Shown: positions 8,085 to 17,032 of the stretch, piece by piece
Numbering within the stretch: position 1 is the first letter of the stretch
Layout: every line of letters starts with the position of its first letter
Source: Streptomyces sp. AW19M42
GTDB taxonomy: Bacteria; Actinomycetota; Actinomycetes; Streptomycetales; Streptomycetaceae
Reading direction: 5' to 3'
Assembly (NCBI GenBank): GCA_000470535.1
Contig: CBRG010000077.1
Location: forward strand, 1 to 64,000
DNA length: 64,000 nucleotides
Translations under genes and position numbers: made by a program
The notes under the pieces: generated by a model
Seen by the model: only the letters and a program-made list of their open reading frames with translations
What the model was told of the DNA's origin: nothing
Databases searched by the model: none

Positions 8085-10205
8085 TCAGACGTCGATGCGC
8101 GAGCGGTCCAGCGTGGCGGCCGAGCTGGTGATGAACTCCTTGCGGGGTGCCACCTCGTTGCCCATCAGCAGATCGAAGACCTGCTCGGACGATTCCAGAT
8201 CACCGATGTTGATCCGCCGCAGGGTGCGGAAGCGCGGGTCCATCGTGGTCTCGGCCAGCTGGTCGGCGTCCATCTCGCCCAGACCCTTGTAGCGCTGGAT
8301 CGAGTCCTTGTACCGGACGTTCTTGCGCTGGAGCTCCAGCAGCCGCGTGCGCAGCTCGTTGTCCGAGTACGTGTAGATGTACTTGTCCTGGCCCTTCTTC
8401 GGCTGGACGAGCTCGATCCGGTGCAGCGGGGGCACCGCGGCGAAGACCCGCCCCGCCTCGACCATCGGCCGCATGTACCGCTGGAAGAGCGTCAGCAGCA
8501 GGATCCGGATATGGGCCCCGTCCACATCGGCGTCGACCAGCAGCACGATCTTGCCGTAGCGCGCGGCGTCGATGTCGAAGGTCCGCCCGGACCCTGCCCC
8601 TATGACCTGGATGATCGCGCCGCACTCGGCGTTCTTCAGCATGTCCGAGACGGATGCCTTCTGAACGTTGAGGATCTTGCCGCGGATCGGCAGAAGGGCC
8701 TGGAACTCGCTGTTCCGGGCCAGTTTGGCGGTGCCGAGCGCGGAGTCGCCCTCCACGATGAACAGCTCGCTGCGCTCGACGTCGTCACTGCGGCAGTCGG
8801 CGAGCTTCGCGGGCAGCGAGGAGGACTCCAGAGCCGTCTTCCGGCGCTGCGCGTCCTTGTGCTGGCGAGCCGCGATCCGGGTGCGGGCGGCGGCCACCGC
8901 CTTGTCCAGGACGGCCCTGGCCTGGGCCTTCGCGTCGCGCTTGGTGGACGTCAGGAACGCCTTGAGCTCCTTGGCGACGACATTGGCGACGATCCGGTTG
9001 GCCGCGGAAGTGCCGAGCACCTCCTTGGTCTGGCCCTCGAACTGGGGCTCCGCCAGCCGCACGGTCACGACCGCGGTGAGGCCCTCCAGGGCGTCATCCT
9101 TGACGATGTCGTCCTCGGCGACGCGAAGGATCTTCGCGGAGCGGAGCACTTCGTTGATCGTCTTCGTCACCGAGCGTTCGAACCCGCTCACATGGGTGCC
9201 GCCCTTGGGGGTGGCGATGATGTTGACGAAGGACTTGAGAGTGGTGTCGTAGCCGGTGCCCCAGCGCATCGCGATGTCGACGACCAGTTCCCGGGTGACC
9301 TCGGTCGCCGTCATGTGGCCGCGGTCGTCGAGCACGGGCACGGTCTCCTTGAACGTGCCCTGACCCGTCAGGCGCAGGACATCGCAGACCGCCTTGTCCT
9401 GGGCGAGGTACTCGCAGAACTCGCTGATCCCGCCGTCGAAGCGGAACGTCTCCTCCGTCTTGCCCTCTCCGTCCAGACCCCGCTCGTCGCGCACGACGAT
9501 GGTGAGGCCGGGAACGAGGAAGGCCGTCTGGCGGGCCCGCTGGTAGAGCGTGTCCAGATTGAGCTTGGCATCCTTGAGGAAGATCTGCCGGTCGGCCCAG
9601 AACCGCACCCTCGTACCGGTACGTGTCTTCGGGACCCGCTTGCCCTTGAGCAGCCCGTTTGCCGGGTCGAAGGGGCTGTCCGGCCCCTGCTCGGTGAACA
9701 TGCCGGGGACCCCGCGGCGGAAACTGATCGAGTGGGTCGCGCCGTGGAGGTCGACCTCCACGTCGAGCCGGGCGGAGAGGGCGTTCACCACGGAGGCGCC
9801 CACGCCATGGAGACCGCCGGAGGCTGCGTACGCGCCGCCTCCGAACTTGCCTCCGGCATGCAGCTTGGTCATCACGACCTCGACGCCCGACAGGCCGGTC
9901 TTGGGCTCCGCGTCGACGGGGATACCTCGGCCGTTGTCACGGACCTCGACGGAGTTGTCGTCGTGGAGGATGACCTCGATGTGGTCGCAGTAGCCGCCGA
10001 GGGCCTCATCGACCGAGTTGTCGATGATTTCCCAGAGGCAGTGCATGAGGCCGCGGCTGTCGGTGGACCCGATGTACATCCCGGGGCGCTTGCGAACCGC
10101 TTCGAGCCCCTCGAGTACGAGCAGATGCCGCGCGGTGTAGTTGGAACCGTCTTGGTCTGCTCCGGTCAGCAGCGCAGTGGACGGCACGGACGTATCGGCG
10201 GTCAC
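8085..10205 (-). CDS. parE: Type IIA DNA topoisomerase subunit B (ParE/GyrB-like)
   Basis: 706 residues. The GHKL ATPase domain shows the N box EIIDNSVDEALGGYCD, the motif VRDNGRGIPVD and GLHGVGASVVNALSARLDVE. A central transducer domain follows. The Toprim domain has IVEGDSALGTAKLARN then PIRGKILNVQKAS, and DADVDGAHIRILLLTLF with the metal-binding DxD. The length fits subunit B of the second actinobacterial type II enzyme, usually called topoisomerase IV (ParE), rather than GyrB next to gyrA. The start is a GTG at 10205 with GAGGAG eight bases before. It acts with subunit A to decatenate or relax chromosomal DNA. No subunit A gene is in the window. Confidence 0.92.
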   Translation of the reverse strand: MTADTSVPSTALLTGADQDGSNYTARHLLVLEGLEAVRKRPGMYIGSTDSRGLMHCLWEIIDNSVDEALGGYCDHIEVILHDDNSVEVRDNGRGIPVDAEPKTGLSGVEVVMTKLHAGGKFGGGAYAASGGLHGVGASVVNALSARLDVEVDLHGATHSISFRRGVPGMFTEQGPDSPFDPANGLLKGKRVPKTRTGTRVRFWADRQIFLKDAKLNLDTLYQRARQTAFLVPGLTIVVRDERGLDGEGKTEETFRFDGGISEFCEYLAQDKAVCDVLRLTGQGTFKETVPVLDDRGHMTATEVTRELVVDIAMRWGTGYDTTLKSFVNIIATPKGGTHVSGFERSVTKTINEVLRSAKILRVAEDDIVKDDALEGLTAVVTVRLAEPQFEGQTKEVLGTSAANRIVANVVAKELKAFLTSTKRDAKAQARAVLDKAVAAARTRIAARQHKDAQRRKTALESSSLPAKLADCRSDDVERSELFIVEGDSALGTAKLARNSEFQALLPIRGKILNVQKASVSDMLKNAECGAIIQVIGAGSGRTFDIDAARYGKIVLLVDADVDGAHIRILLLTLFQRYMRPMVEAGRVFAAVPPLHRIELVQPKKGQDKYIYTYSDNELRTRLLELQRKNVRYKDSIQRYKGLGEMDADQLAETTMDPRFRTLRRINIGDLESSEQVFDLLMGNEVAPRKEFITSSAATLDRSRIDV

Positions 10206-10643
10206 GCGGTTCGCTCCTCGCTGAATTTCATTTGGGGCCCAGTGGGTAACGGGCTCGGCTTCGGTTGCCGCTGAGAGGGTACCGAGGCCTGGTAGAGCGG
10301 GTGTACCGCCACCCTAGGAGAACCCTCACACTAGTCCAGCCTCGCATGTACGTTCGATCCCTCGTCGGAGTGACGTGCACATCACGTTCCCTTCCAGGCA
10401 TGAACCATTTAGGCTCCGGGCACGTCCTCATCAACAAGCCGGCAAGCCAGCCGGTCGGACGGACCGACCAAGACAAGCAATGCGAAACCGTAGCGCCACG
10501 CAATACGGCACATTCGCCGCGAACCGGCAACAGACAGCCTTCCTGAGAAGAAGTTTCGAAGAAAAGCCACGAGCGGGAACGTTTTCGGCCTGGTTGGATG
10601 TTGACCCTGGTACGACAGCTCGTCGAGCTAGAGAAGAGGCGAC
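10206..10643. promoter_or_regulatory. Long divergent intergenic region with a 16-bp palindrome
   Basis: This 438-base gap separates the topoisomerase gene from the divergent DUF7455 gene; I see no coding sequence in it. A near-perfect palindrome GTGACGTGCACATCAC (10370-10385, one mismatched pair) is a candidate regulator site. A TTGACC hexamer occurs about 35 bases before the DUF7455 start codon. No regulator can be assigned. Confidence 0.4.
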
Positions 10644-10877
10644 GTGACTACTGTTCTGACCCCCGCGAGCCCGCTGACCGCAGCAGACCGCTGTGACCGT
10701 TGCGGCGCCCAGGCATACCTGCGCGTCGTCCTGATCAGTGGCGGTGAACTGCTCTTCTGCGCCCACCACGGTCGCAAGTTCGAGCCGGAACTCAAGAAGA
10801 TCGCCGCGGAAATACAGGATGAGACGGACCGACTGACGGCTGTGCAGGCCCAAGCCGCCGAAGAGGAACAACACTGA
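10644..10877 (+). CDS. DUF7455 small zinc-binding protein
   Basis: 77 residues starting from GTG with AGAAGAGG upstream. Two metal-ligand pairs are visible: CDRCGAQAYLRVVL (Cys-x2-Cys) and LLFCAHHGRKFEP (Cys-x2-His), separated by a short beta-like stretch, a treble-clef or zinc-ribbon arrangement. A charged helical tail (LKKIAAEIQDETDRLTAVQ) follows. This small protein is conserved in actinobacteria beside housekeeping genes, and its function is unknown. A strong terminator follows at 10923-10957. Confidence 0.85.
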   Translation: MTTVLTPASPLTAADRCDRCGAQAYLRVVLISGGELLFCAHHGRKFEPELKKIAAEIQDETDRLTAVQAQAAEEEQH

Positions 10878-10922
10878 CACCTCGCATCCACGACGAGCCA
10901 GGGGCCGGTCCTGTACCGACCG

Positions 10923-10957
10923 ACGGGCGGTTCCCTCCACTGGAGGGAACCGCCCGT
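10923..10957. terminator. Terminator hairpin between convergent DUF7455 and protease genes
   Basis: A perfect inverted repeat (ACGGGCGGTTCCCTCCA and its complement around a single C) lies 46 bases after the DUF7455 stop and 24 bases beyond the protease stop. The symmetry and convergent flanks suggest bidirectional termination. Confidence 0.85.
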
Positions 10958-10980
10958 TCTCGTACCTGGAGCCGGTGACG

Positions 10981-11811
10981 TCAGTCGGCGTCCGCCATCC
11001 ACTCGACAGCGGCGGAAATCCGCGTATAGACCCCGGGGCTCCCGGCCCGGCCACAGCCGTTCCCCCAGGACACCAGCCCCACAAGCCGCCCACGGGCCAC
11101 CAGAGGCCCTCCGCTGTCGCCCTGGCATGCGTCGTACCCGCCCTGCGGTTCGCCCGCACAGAGCATCGCGGAGGCCTCGTACATGCCGTTCCCGCCGCCC
11201 GGGTAGGCCTCCTCGCACGAGCTGTCCGGCAGAATGCTCACATTCGCGGACCGGAGTGACGAGGCGTAGTCACCGTTGCCCGTGGTGTCACCCCACCCGT
11301 AGACGACCGCGGCGGTACCCGCCCGGTACCCGGCGTCACCGGCTTCGGCCATCGGGATCACGTCCTGCTCGGGCAGCGCTTCGGCGAGGGTCAGCACCGC
11401 GACGTCCCCACTGTTGGTGGTGGCGTCGAACCCGGGGTTGACCCACGTCCCGCTCACCGCGATCTCCTTGCCACCGGAACCGTTCAGCTCGTTTCGGCCG
11501 GAGATGATCCGCAGATCGCGCACCTGGCCGACATCGGTGCCGAGCGCCTCGCGACTGAGGCAGTGCGCGGCCGTCAGCACCTTCTTCGGCCCCACCGCCA
11601 CGGCGCCGCAGAACTGCCCGGCGCGGGCATCCCCGAACCGGCTGCGGCTGGAGAGCGCCACCACCCACGGACTGTCCTCGACCTGGGCGGGCTGCCCTCC
11701 GATGACGATGCTGTCCGCGACCGCCGAGGCGGGGGACGCGAGCGGTATCACGGCCGCGGCGGCAGTGAGGGCGAGCGACCCGGTCATGGTGCGGACGATG
11801 GTGCGGGACAT
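10981..11811 (-). CDS. Secreted trypsin-like serine protease
   Basis: 276 residues. A Sec-type signal peptide (MSRTIVRTMTGSLALTAAAA with cleavage after ASPASAVA) is followed by the mature start IVIGGQPAQVEDSPWVVAL, typical of S1 peptidases. The catalytic triad is visible: His in VLTAAHCLSRE, Asp in NSGDVAVLTLAEAL, Ser in ACQGDSGGPLVARGRLVGLV. Cysteine pairs for disulfides are present. An Asp seven residues before the GDSGGP motif suggests trypsin-like specificity for Lys/Arg. AGGAG lies five bases before the ATG. It is convergent with the DUF7455 gene and lies just downstream of hrdB in the same orientation, 126 bases apart. Confidence 0.93.
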   Translation of the reverse strand: MSRTIVRTMTGSLALTAAAAVIPLASPASAVADSIVIGGQPAQVEDSPWVVALSSRSRFGDARAGQFCGAVAVGPKKVLTAAHCLSREALGTDVGQVRDLRIISGRNELNGSGGKEIAVSGTWVNPGFDATTNSGDVAVLTLAEALPEQDVIPMAEAGDAGYRAGTAAVVYGWGDTTGNGDYASSLRSANVSILPDSSCEEAYPGGGNGMYEASAMLCAGEPQGGYDACQGDSGGPLVARGRLVGLVSWGNGCGRAGSPGVYTRISAAVEWMADAD

Positions 11812-11937
11812 ACGTACTCCTGACTCCGTGATGGTCCATGCCTACCCAGAGTCATCGCGCCGACGCCGATCCGCACCCCCACATACGCCGAGCGCATCCC
11901 ATGGGATGCGAGCCCTCGTTCCGGATACTCCCCCGGC

Positions 11938-13485
11938 CTAGTCGAGGTAGTCGCGCAGCACCTGCGAACGCGACGGGTGACGCAGCTTCGACATGGTCTT
12001 GGACTCGATCTGGCGGATGCGCTCACGCGTCACGCCGTAGACCTTGCCGATCTCGTCCAGCGTCTTCGGCTGTCCGTCGGTCAGACCGAAGCGCATGGAG
12101 ACCACACCGGCCTCACGCTCGGAAAGCGTGTCGAGCACCGAGTGCAGCTGCTCCTGGAGGAGCGTGAAGCTGACCGCGTCGGCCGGGACGACCGCCTCGG
12201 AGTCCTCGATCAGGTCACCGAACTCGCTGTCCCCGTCCTCACCCAGCGGGGTGTGGAGGGAGATCGGCTCACGGCCGTACTTCTGGACCTCGATGACCTT
12301 CTCGGGGGTCATGTCGAGTTCCTTAGCCAGCTCCTCCGGCGTGGGCTCGCGGCCCAGGTCCTGGAGCATCTGGCGCTGCACGCGCGCGAGCTTGTTGATG
12401 ACCTCGACCATGTGCACCGGGATACGGATGGTGCGGGCCTGGTCCGCCATGGCGCGGGTGATCGCCTGCCGGATCCACCAGGTGGCGTACGTGGAGAACT
12501 TGTAGCCCTTGGTGTAGTCGAACTTCTCGACCGCACGGATCAGACCGAGGTTGCCCTCCTGGATCAGGTCCAGGAAGAGCATGCCGCGGCCGGTGTACCG
12601 CTTGGCCAGCGAGACCACGAGACGGAGGTTGGCCTCCAGCAGGTGGTTCTTGGCGCGGCGGCCGTCCTCGGCGATGATCTCCAGCTCGCGCTTGAGCTTC
12701 GGCGCGAGCTTGTCGGAGTTCGCCAGCTTGTCCTCGGCGAACAGGCCCGCCTCGATGCGCTTGGCGAGCTCGACCTCCTGCTCGGCGTTGAGGAGCGGGA
12801 CCTTGCCGATCTGCTTCAGGTAGTCCTTGACCGGGTCGGCCGTGGCGCCGGCGACGGCGACCTGCTGCGCAGGTGCGTCGTCCTCGTCGTCGTCGGAGAG
12901 GACGAAGCCCTTGTTCTCGCCCTCGCCCTCCTCTTCCTCAGCCTTGCCGGCCTTGACTTCCTCAGCCGCGTCGTCGCCGTCGAGGGCTTCGTCGTCCTGC
13001 TTGCCGGCCTTCTTCGACGCGGTCTTCTTCGCCGCCGTCTTCTTCACGGCGGTCTTCTTGGCAGCCGTCTTCTTGGCTGCCGCCTTCTTCGCAGGGGCGG
13101 CCGCGGTGGCGTCATCGGCCACCACGTCCACGGTCTCGGCGGACGGTGCGGCGGTGGCCGCGACGGTACGCGTCACGGTCGTCTTGGCCGCGACAGTCTT
13201 GGTGGCGGTGCGCTTGACCGGGCTCTTGGCTGCGACGCTCTTGCGGGCGCGCTTCGACGGCTCCGCGGCACTGACCATCAGCGTCACACCCTCTTCCTCG
13301 AGGATCTGGTTGAGGCTGCGCAGAACGTTCTTCCACTGGGTTGGCGGAATCTGGTCAGCCTCGAAGGCCCGACGCACGTCATCGCCGGCGATCTGCCCAT
13401 CAGCCTTTCCCCGCTCGATGAGCGCCATCACAGATTCGGACTCGGCGATCTCCGGCGGGAGCGTACGGGATGTGCTGGCCGACAC
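11938..13485 (-). CDS. hrdB: Principal RNA polymerase sigma factor HrdB
   Basis: 515 residues from a GTG at 13485 (protein [16 protein letters not shown]), chosen because GAGAGG lies seven bases upstream; an in-frame TTG at 13491 is too close to it. Region 1.1-like residues 1-80 are followed by a long Lys/Ala-rich linker with repeated AAKKTA units and then an acidic stretch ([20 protein letters not shown]). Region 1.2 begins [20 protein letters not shown]. Region 2 contains [20 protein letters not shown] and [18 protein letters not shown]; region 4 has [20 protein letters not shown]. It recognises vegetative promoters and is essential. whiH lies immediately upstream in the same orientation, the known Streptomyces arrangement. 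Transcription probably starts about 160 bases upstream. Confidence 0.97.
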   Translation of the reverse strand: MSASTSRTLPPEIAESESVMALIERGKADGQIAGDDVRRAFEADQIPPTQWKNVLRSLNQILEEEGVTLMVSAAEPSKRARKSVAAKSPVKRTATKTVAAKTTVTRTVAATAAPSAETVDVVADDATAAAPAKKAAAKKTAAKKTAVKKTAAKKTASKKAGKQDDEALDGDDAAEEVKAGKAEEEEGEGENKGFVLSDDDEDDAPAQQVAVAGATADPVKDYLKQIGKVPLLNAEQEVELAKRIEAGLFAEDKLANSDKLAPKLKRELEIIAEDGRRAKNHLLEANLRLVVSLAKRYTGRGMLFLDLIQEGNLGLIRAVEKFDYTKGYKFSTYATWWIRQAITRAMADQARTIRIPVHMVEVINKLARVQRQMLQDLGREPTPEELAKELDMTPEKVIEVQKYGREPISLHTPLGEDGDSEFGDLIEDSEAVVPADAVSFTLLQEQLHSVLDTLSEREAGVVSMRFGLTDGQPKTLDEIGKVYGVTRERIRQIESKTMSKLRHPSRSQVLRDYLD

Positions 13486-13649
13486 GAACAACCTCTCGGA
13501 ACGATGGAAACGGCTTCCGGTCCGGCCCCGGGAGAGGGCTGAACCGACGACCGTCGGCCGGGAATGTGCCGACGGCGCGGGCTATGCCTCAGAACTGCAC
13601 AGCGCACTGAATGGCTGCTGTATTCCTTCCGCGGCGGTCACCTCTTAAG

Positions 13650-13677
13650 TCATCGCGCTGTTTCGAGGAGTGTTACG
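13650..13677 (-). promoter_or_regulatory. Candidate ECF-type promoter of hrdB
   Basis: On the - strand, CGTAAC (13677-13672) and CGATGA (13655-13650) are separated by 16 bases, about 165 bases before the hrdB start codon. This resembles the promoter class used by the ECF sigma factor ShbA, reported to drive hrdB in Streptomyces griseus; I rely on memory for that consensus. It leaves a 5' leader of roughly 150-160 bases. Confidence 0.5.
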
Positions 13678-13747
13678 CCCAATCCGCGTGGCCCGAGTCA
13701 CACCCCATTTCCGACGAACGCGACCAGGGGCGACATCCCCCCACAAT

Positions 13748-13780
13748 TGTGCCGCCGGGCCGCGGGGGCCCGGCGGCACA
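13748..13780. terminator. Terminator hairpin after whiH
   Basis: Perfect 14-bp arms (TGTGCCGCCGGGCC at 13748-13761 and its complement at 13767-13780) surround a five-base loop, 28 bases beyond the whiH stop codon. It separates whiH transcription from the hrdB promoter. Confidence 0.8.
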
Positions 13781-13808
13781 CGGCCGGTACACCCGCCAAG
13801 CGCCGCGC

Positions 13809-14708
13809 TCAGTGCTGCTCGCGCGGCGCCGGCACCACCGGTTCGGCCGACTCCGTCTCCAGCGGGACCGCGAGCAGCTGGCGCATGGCCGCTTCGGCGC
13901 CGGCGGAGTCGCCGGACGCGAGGGCGTCGACGATCCGCGCGTGATGGCCGAGCGATCCCTCGTTCGGGCGGTCACAACCGGTCACCGGCCCACCCGAGAC
14001 ATGCAGGGCGGCGGAAACGATCCCGGAGAGGTGCTCCAGCATGCGGTTGCCCGCGGCCTGGATCAGCAGGGCGTGGAACTCCGCGTCGGCGCGGGCGCAG
14101 GTGATGGCGTCGCCCTGCCCGAGCGCGTGCCCCATGATCTCGACCATGTCGGCGAGGCGCTGCTGAAGATCATCCCGGCCGTGGCCCGCGGCGAGGCTGG
14201 CGGCCAGGGGCTCGATCGTCCACCGGAGCTCGTTCAGCTCACGACGCTGGTCGTCGCGCTGCGGGCCGAAGGCGCGCCATTCGATGATGTCGGGGTCGAG
14301 CAGATTCCAGTCACTGACAGGCCTGACCCGGGTACCCACATTGGGCCGGGCGCTCACCAGCCCCTTCGCCTCCAGCACACGCAGCGACTCCCGCACGACG
14401 GTGCGGGAGACCTCGAATCGCTGCCCGATCTCCTCCGGCACCAGGGGGCGGTCCGCGCCCAGGTCTCCGGAGACGATCATCTGTCCGAGCTGCTGGACAA
14501 GTTGGCCGTGCAGACCTCGGCCACGGCTGGCCGATCCCCGTCGGCCCACCCTGCCGAGCTCATTGTCGGTACCGCTCCAGGAACGAGCGGCGGCACGCTC
14601 GCCGGCCGGCGCGTCCGCGTAGGGGTAACGGTCGAGTTCGCCCGAGCCGGCGAGGCCGGAGTCGGCAGTGCGGGCGGCGGTCATCATGGTGTGCGCAAGG
14701 GTACTCAC
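13809..14708 (-). CDS. whiH: Sporulation regulator WhiH (GntR/FadR family)
   Basis: 299 residues from the GTG at 14708 (VSTLAHTMMTAARTADSGLA), with AAAGGA just upstream. The N-terminal ~70 residues are a poorly conserved polar tail. The winged HTH follows: LHGQLVQQLGQMIVSGDLG, RFEVSRTVVRESLRVLEAKG and GLVSARPNVGTRVRP. The FadR-type C-terminal helical ligand domain includes ELRWTIEPLAASLAAG, DAEFHALLIQAAGNRML and ASGDSAGAEAAMRQLL. Position directly upstream of hrdB and near-identity to remembered WhiH identify it as the aerial-hypha sporulation-septation regulator, which represses its own gene. The conserved His and Asp residues suggest a metal/carboxylate ligand, as in other FadR-type sensors. 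Confidence 0.93.
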   Translation of the reverse strand: MSTLAHTMMTAARTADSGLAGSGELDRYPYADAPAGERAAARSWSGTDNELGRVGRRGSASRGRGLHGQLVQQLGQMIVSGDLGADRPLVPEEIGQRFEVSRTVVRESLRVLEAKGLVSARPNVGTRVRPVSDWNLLDPDIIEWRAFGPQRDDQRRELNELRWTIEPLAASLAAGHGRDDLQQRLADMVEIMGHALGQGDAITCARADAEFHALLIQAAGNRMLEHLSGIVSAALHVSGGPVTGCDRPNEGSLGHHARIVDALASGDSAGAEAAMRQLLAVPLETESAEPVVPAPREQH

Positions 14709-14786
14709 GCATCCTTTGTCGGCGCGGCTCAGCCACCCCTTGAGGTCTTTGGTGAAAAGCACACGAAAGGGTGATCGGTACCCGCT

Positions 14787-14813
14787 TACCAATTGACGCC
14801 TTAATGGTATTAA
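14787..14813. promoter_or_regulatory. Candidate WhiH autoregulatory site
   Basis: About 80-100 bases upstream of the whiH start lie a perfect palindrome TTAAT-GGT-ATTAA (14801-14813) and an overlapping inverted repeat TACCA-N13-TGGTA (14787-14791 with 14805-14809). Such AT-rich, dyad-symmetric sequence is unusual here and fits a GntR-family operator. Autoregulation of whiH is established; this exact site is inferred. Confidence 0.5.
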
Positions 14814-14868
14814 CCGGGCATTTCAAATGGAGTTGTGGGACTTTATGCGCTCCGGCGCCGCCGCGTGA

Positions 14869-16722
14869 TCACCAACGCACCCTGCCGCGAACACTGGTGA
14901 GCAGATATGCGCAGATGAGGACCGACAACGACAGGGTCAACGCGGTCCCCACCGGATGGGCCACGACCCGCATCGCGGCCAACACCCACCGGTCCGTCTC
15001 GTGCGGCCAGTGCGGCCAGGCCAGTTCCCGCAGCCGTCCCGGAAGTCCGGTCATCGAACGGGCGGTCGGCGTTTTCGGCATCCGCTGGACGAGCGGAACC
15101 ATCAACACCGGAACAGCGAGCACCGCGGCCACACCCGCCGCCGTCACCCGGAAGACTCCGGCAGCCAGCAGTCCGGCCCAGGCACAGCCGACGGTCAGAC
15201 CCGACCAACTCACGCCCAGCGAAACCACATGCGACGGAATCCGAACCAAATCGCCGCCGTACACGAGGCGAAGACAAGTCGCGGAGACCAGTGCGACAAC
15301 TAGGGCGAGCAGCAGGGCCACCCCCGCGGACACCACCAGTTTGGCGAGGAGCAGCCCGAGGCGGCGGGGCACGGTGCCGCGACCGGCGGCGAGCGCGGGA
15401 TACCGGAACTCGTCACCGAAGGAGAGCGCCCCGAGCAGTCCGGCGCAGATCGCGGCGGGCGGCAGCGGGAGCAGGGACGGCCAAGCGGCAAGCACGTTGG
15501 GCAGCGGCGTACGGCCGTCGCGGGCGAGCAGCACGGAGATCCCGGCCGACGCGACCAGGGCGACGGCCATGATCAGCGTCGTGGTCCTGACGCCGAAGAG
15601 GCGACGCAGTTCGTAGCGCACCGGGCGCAGCGGGCCGCGGGCGGGACGACGTCTGATCGACGGCGGAAGATCCGGCCCGGCGGCATTGGGAGCCGGCGAG
15701 CCCTCCGTTCTGCCGGATCGGGTGGGCCCGGTCCGGGCGGCCGCCGCCCCGCTGGACCCGGTCACGCCCGCCCCGGTCTCGTCGGCCCCGGTCGCGAGGG
15801 CGGGGCCTCCGGGAGCCACGTGGCTGACCACCGGGCCCGTGTCTCCGACCTCGTCCGCGAGCTGGTGAACGGGAAGCCCGTGCCGGAACGCCGTGTCTCC
15901 GATCTCCGCGCAGCTGCTGCCGTAGACGGAGAGCCGGCTGCTGCTCGCCTCGGTGACGACCTCGACGGAGCGCCGGGCCACCCTTGCCTCGCGGCTGACG
16001 ACCGCGGCAAGCCGGGCGGCGTGCGGCGAACGGACCGCGACGCGCGGGCGGAGCCGGGTGCGCGCGAAATCTACGACGTCCTGATCCGCGACGAGCCGAC
16101 CGCCGTCGATGGACACCACCCTCCCCGCCACCTGCCCCGCCGCCCTCGCGGCCTCCTTGGCGTCGCTGGTGGTGTACAGCACGGTGCCGCCCCTGGCCGC
16201 ATGGGATCGCAGCACCCCATGCAGCCAGTCGGCCTCTCGCGCGTGGAGTCCCTCCGCAGGTTCGTCGAGGATGAGCGTGTGCGGGTCACCGAGCAGCGCG
16301 GATGCGAGGGCCAGCCTGCGGTCCATGCCCGGGGAGAGCGAGGCGATGCGCTGGTCACCCAGCCCGGCGAGGCCAACGGTGTCGAGGAGCTCGTCGGCCC
16401 TGGACGCCGGGACGCCCGCCGCGGCGCAGAGCATGCGGAGCTGTCCCCTGGCGGTGCGGACGGGGTGGCCCGGTACGTCCCCGAGGACCACTCCCACCTC
16501 ACGGGCGGGCTGTGCGACGCGGTGCAGCGCTCTGCCCCGGAAGTAGGTGATCCCCCGGCCCGGATCCAGTTCGAGCATCAGCCGCAGGGCCGCGGTCTTG
16601 CCGGAGCCTCGCGGGCCCAGCAGGGCGGCGACGCAGCCGGAGCCGGCCTCGAACGTGAGGTCGTCCACGGCGGGCGGAAGTCCGCGGTGGCGGGCGCTGG
16701 TGAGTCCGATGGCCTGGAGCAT
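14869..16722 (-). CDS. ABC transporter, ATPase fused to permease
   Basis: 617 residues. The ATPase domain (1-~205) has Walker A GPRGSGKTAA, a degenerate signature LSPGMDRRLALA in place of LSGGQ, and Walker B LILDEPAEGLHARE. A second soluble section and an Ala/Gly/Thr-rich linker (~310-365) lead to a membrane part with about six helices, for example TTLIMAVALVASAGISVLLA, LLLAKLVVSAGVALLLALVV and SVLICAYLLTS. This is an export-type (ABC-2-like) half transporter in one chain. The substrate is unknown. It sits just upstream of whiH in the same orientation, so it could be developmentally relevant; that is inference. An ATG at 16722 with a purine-rich leader is the start. Confidence 0.85.
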   Translation of the reverse strand: MLQAIGLTSARHRGLPPAVDDLTFEAGSGCVAALLGPRGSGKTAALRLMLELDPGRGITYFRGRALHRVAQPAREVGVVLGDVPGHPVRTARGQLRMLCAAAGVPASRADELLDTVGLAGLGDQRIASLSPGMDRRLALASALLGDPHTLILDEPAEGLHAREADWLHGVLRSHAARGGTVLYTTSDAKEAARAAGQVAGRVVSIDGGRLVADQDVVDFARTRLRPRVAVRSPHAARLAAVVSREARVARRSVEVVTEASSSRLSVYGSSCAEIGDTAFRHGLPVHQLADEVGDTGPVVSHVAPGGPALATGADETGAGVTGSSGAAAARTGPTRSGRTEGSPAPNAAGPDLPPSIRRRPARGPLRPVRYELRRLFGVRTTTLIMAVALVASAGISVLLARDGRTPLPNVLAAWPSLLPLPPAAICAGLLGALSFGDEFRYPALAAGRGTVPRRLGLLLAKLVVSAGVALLLALVVALVSATCLRLVYGGDLVRIPSHVVSLGVSWSGLTVGCAWAGLLAAGVFRVTAAGVAAVLAVPVLMVPLVQRMPKTPTARSMTGLPGRLRELAWPHWPHETDRWVLAAMRVVAHPVGTALTLSLSVLICAYLLTSVRGRVRW

Positions 16723-16937
16723 CGCTTCTCTCGCACGAGGTGAGACCGCTCGACGGCAGTGGGTACCACAGAAAGATAACCCGACATATCTGACTTTTTA
16801 CGCAACGCCGCATCTACGGCGTTCCGGCTTTGCCCCCGCGCACATTCGGGGCCCCCATCCGGCATGCGGACACATCGGCCGCACGGGCACATATCGGTGG
16901 GCTGGGCATGCACTGGTTGTACGGACAGGCACAGGCT

Positions 16938-16968
16938 GCATTCCCGTACACCGCGTGTACGGGAATGC
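16938..16968. terminator. Perfect 14-bp inverted repeat between Nudix and ABC genes
   Basis: GCATTCCCGTACAC (16938-16951) and its exact complement (16955-16968) flank a three-base loop. It lies about 65-95 bases after the Nudix stop codon, which fits a terminator. Further TGTACGG copies at 16918, 16957 and 16976 surround it, so a regulator-binding role for the ABC gene is also possible. The remaining 310-base gap has no gene. Confidence 0.6.
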
Positions 16969-17032
16969 CTCGCGTGTACGGGCACGGCAGCGGCCGTACG
17001 GTGTCGGCGGGGGTTCGCCCGCCGCAGCGGGA

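Noticed and set aside
10228-10530. Minus-strand ORF between the topoisomerase and DUF7455 genes
   Set aside because: No ribosome-binding site, no family resemblance, and codon composition unlike the neighbouring genes; best read as a non-coding divergent promoter region.
10580-10612. GGAAC and GTT elements before the DUF7455 gene as an ECF (SigR/SigE) promoter
   Set aside because: Spacing is 19 bases with an imperfect -35, and a TTGACC hexamer nearby gives an equally plausible vegetative promoter; too ambiguous to assign.
13590-13630. GGAAT hexamer upstream of hrdB as a SigR promoter
   Set aside because: No GTT element occurs at the 18-19 base spacing; the next GTT is 26 bases away.
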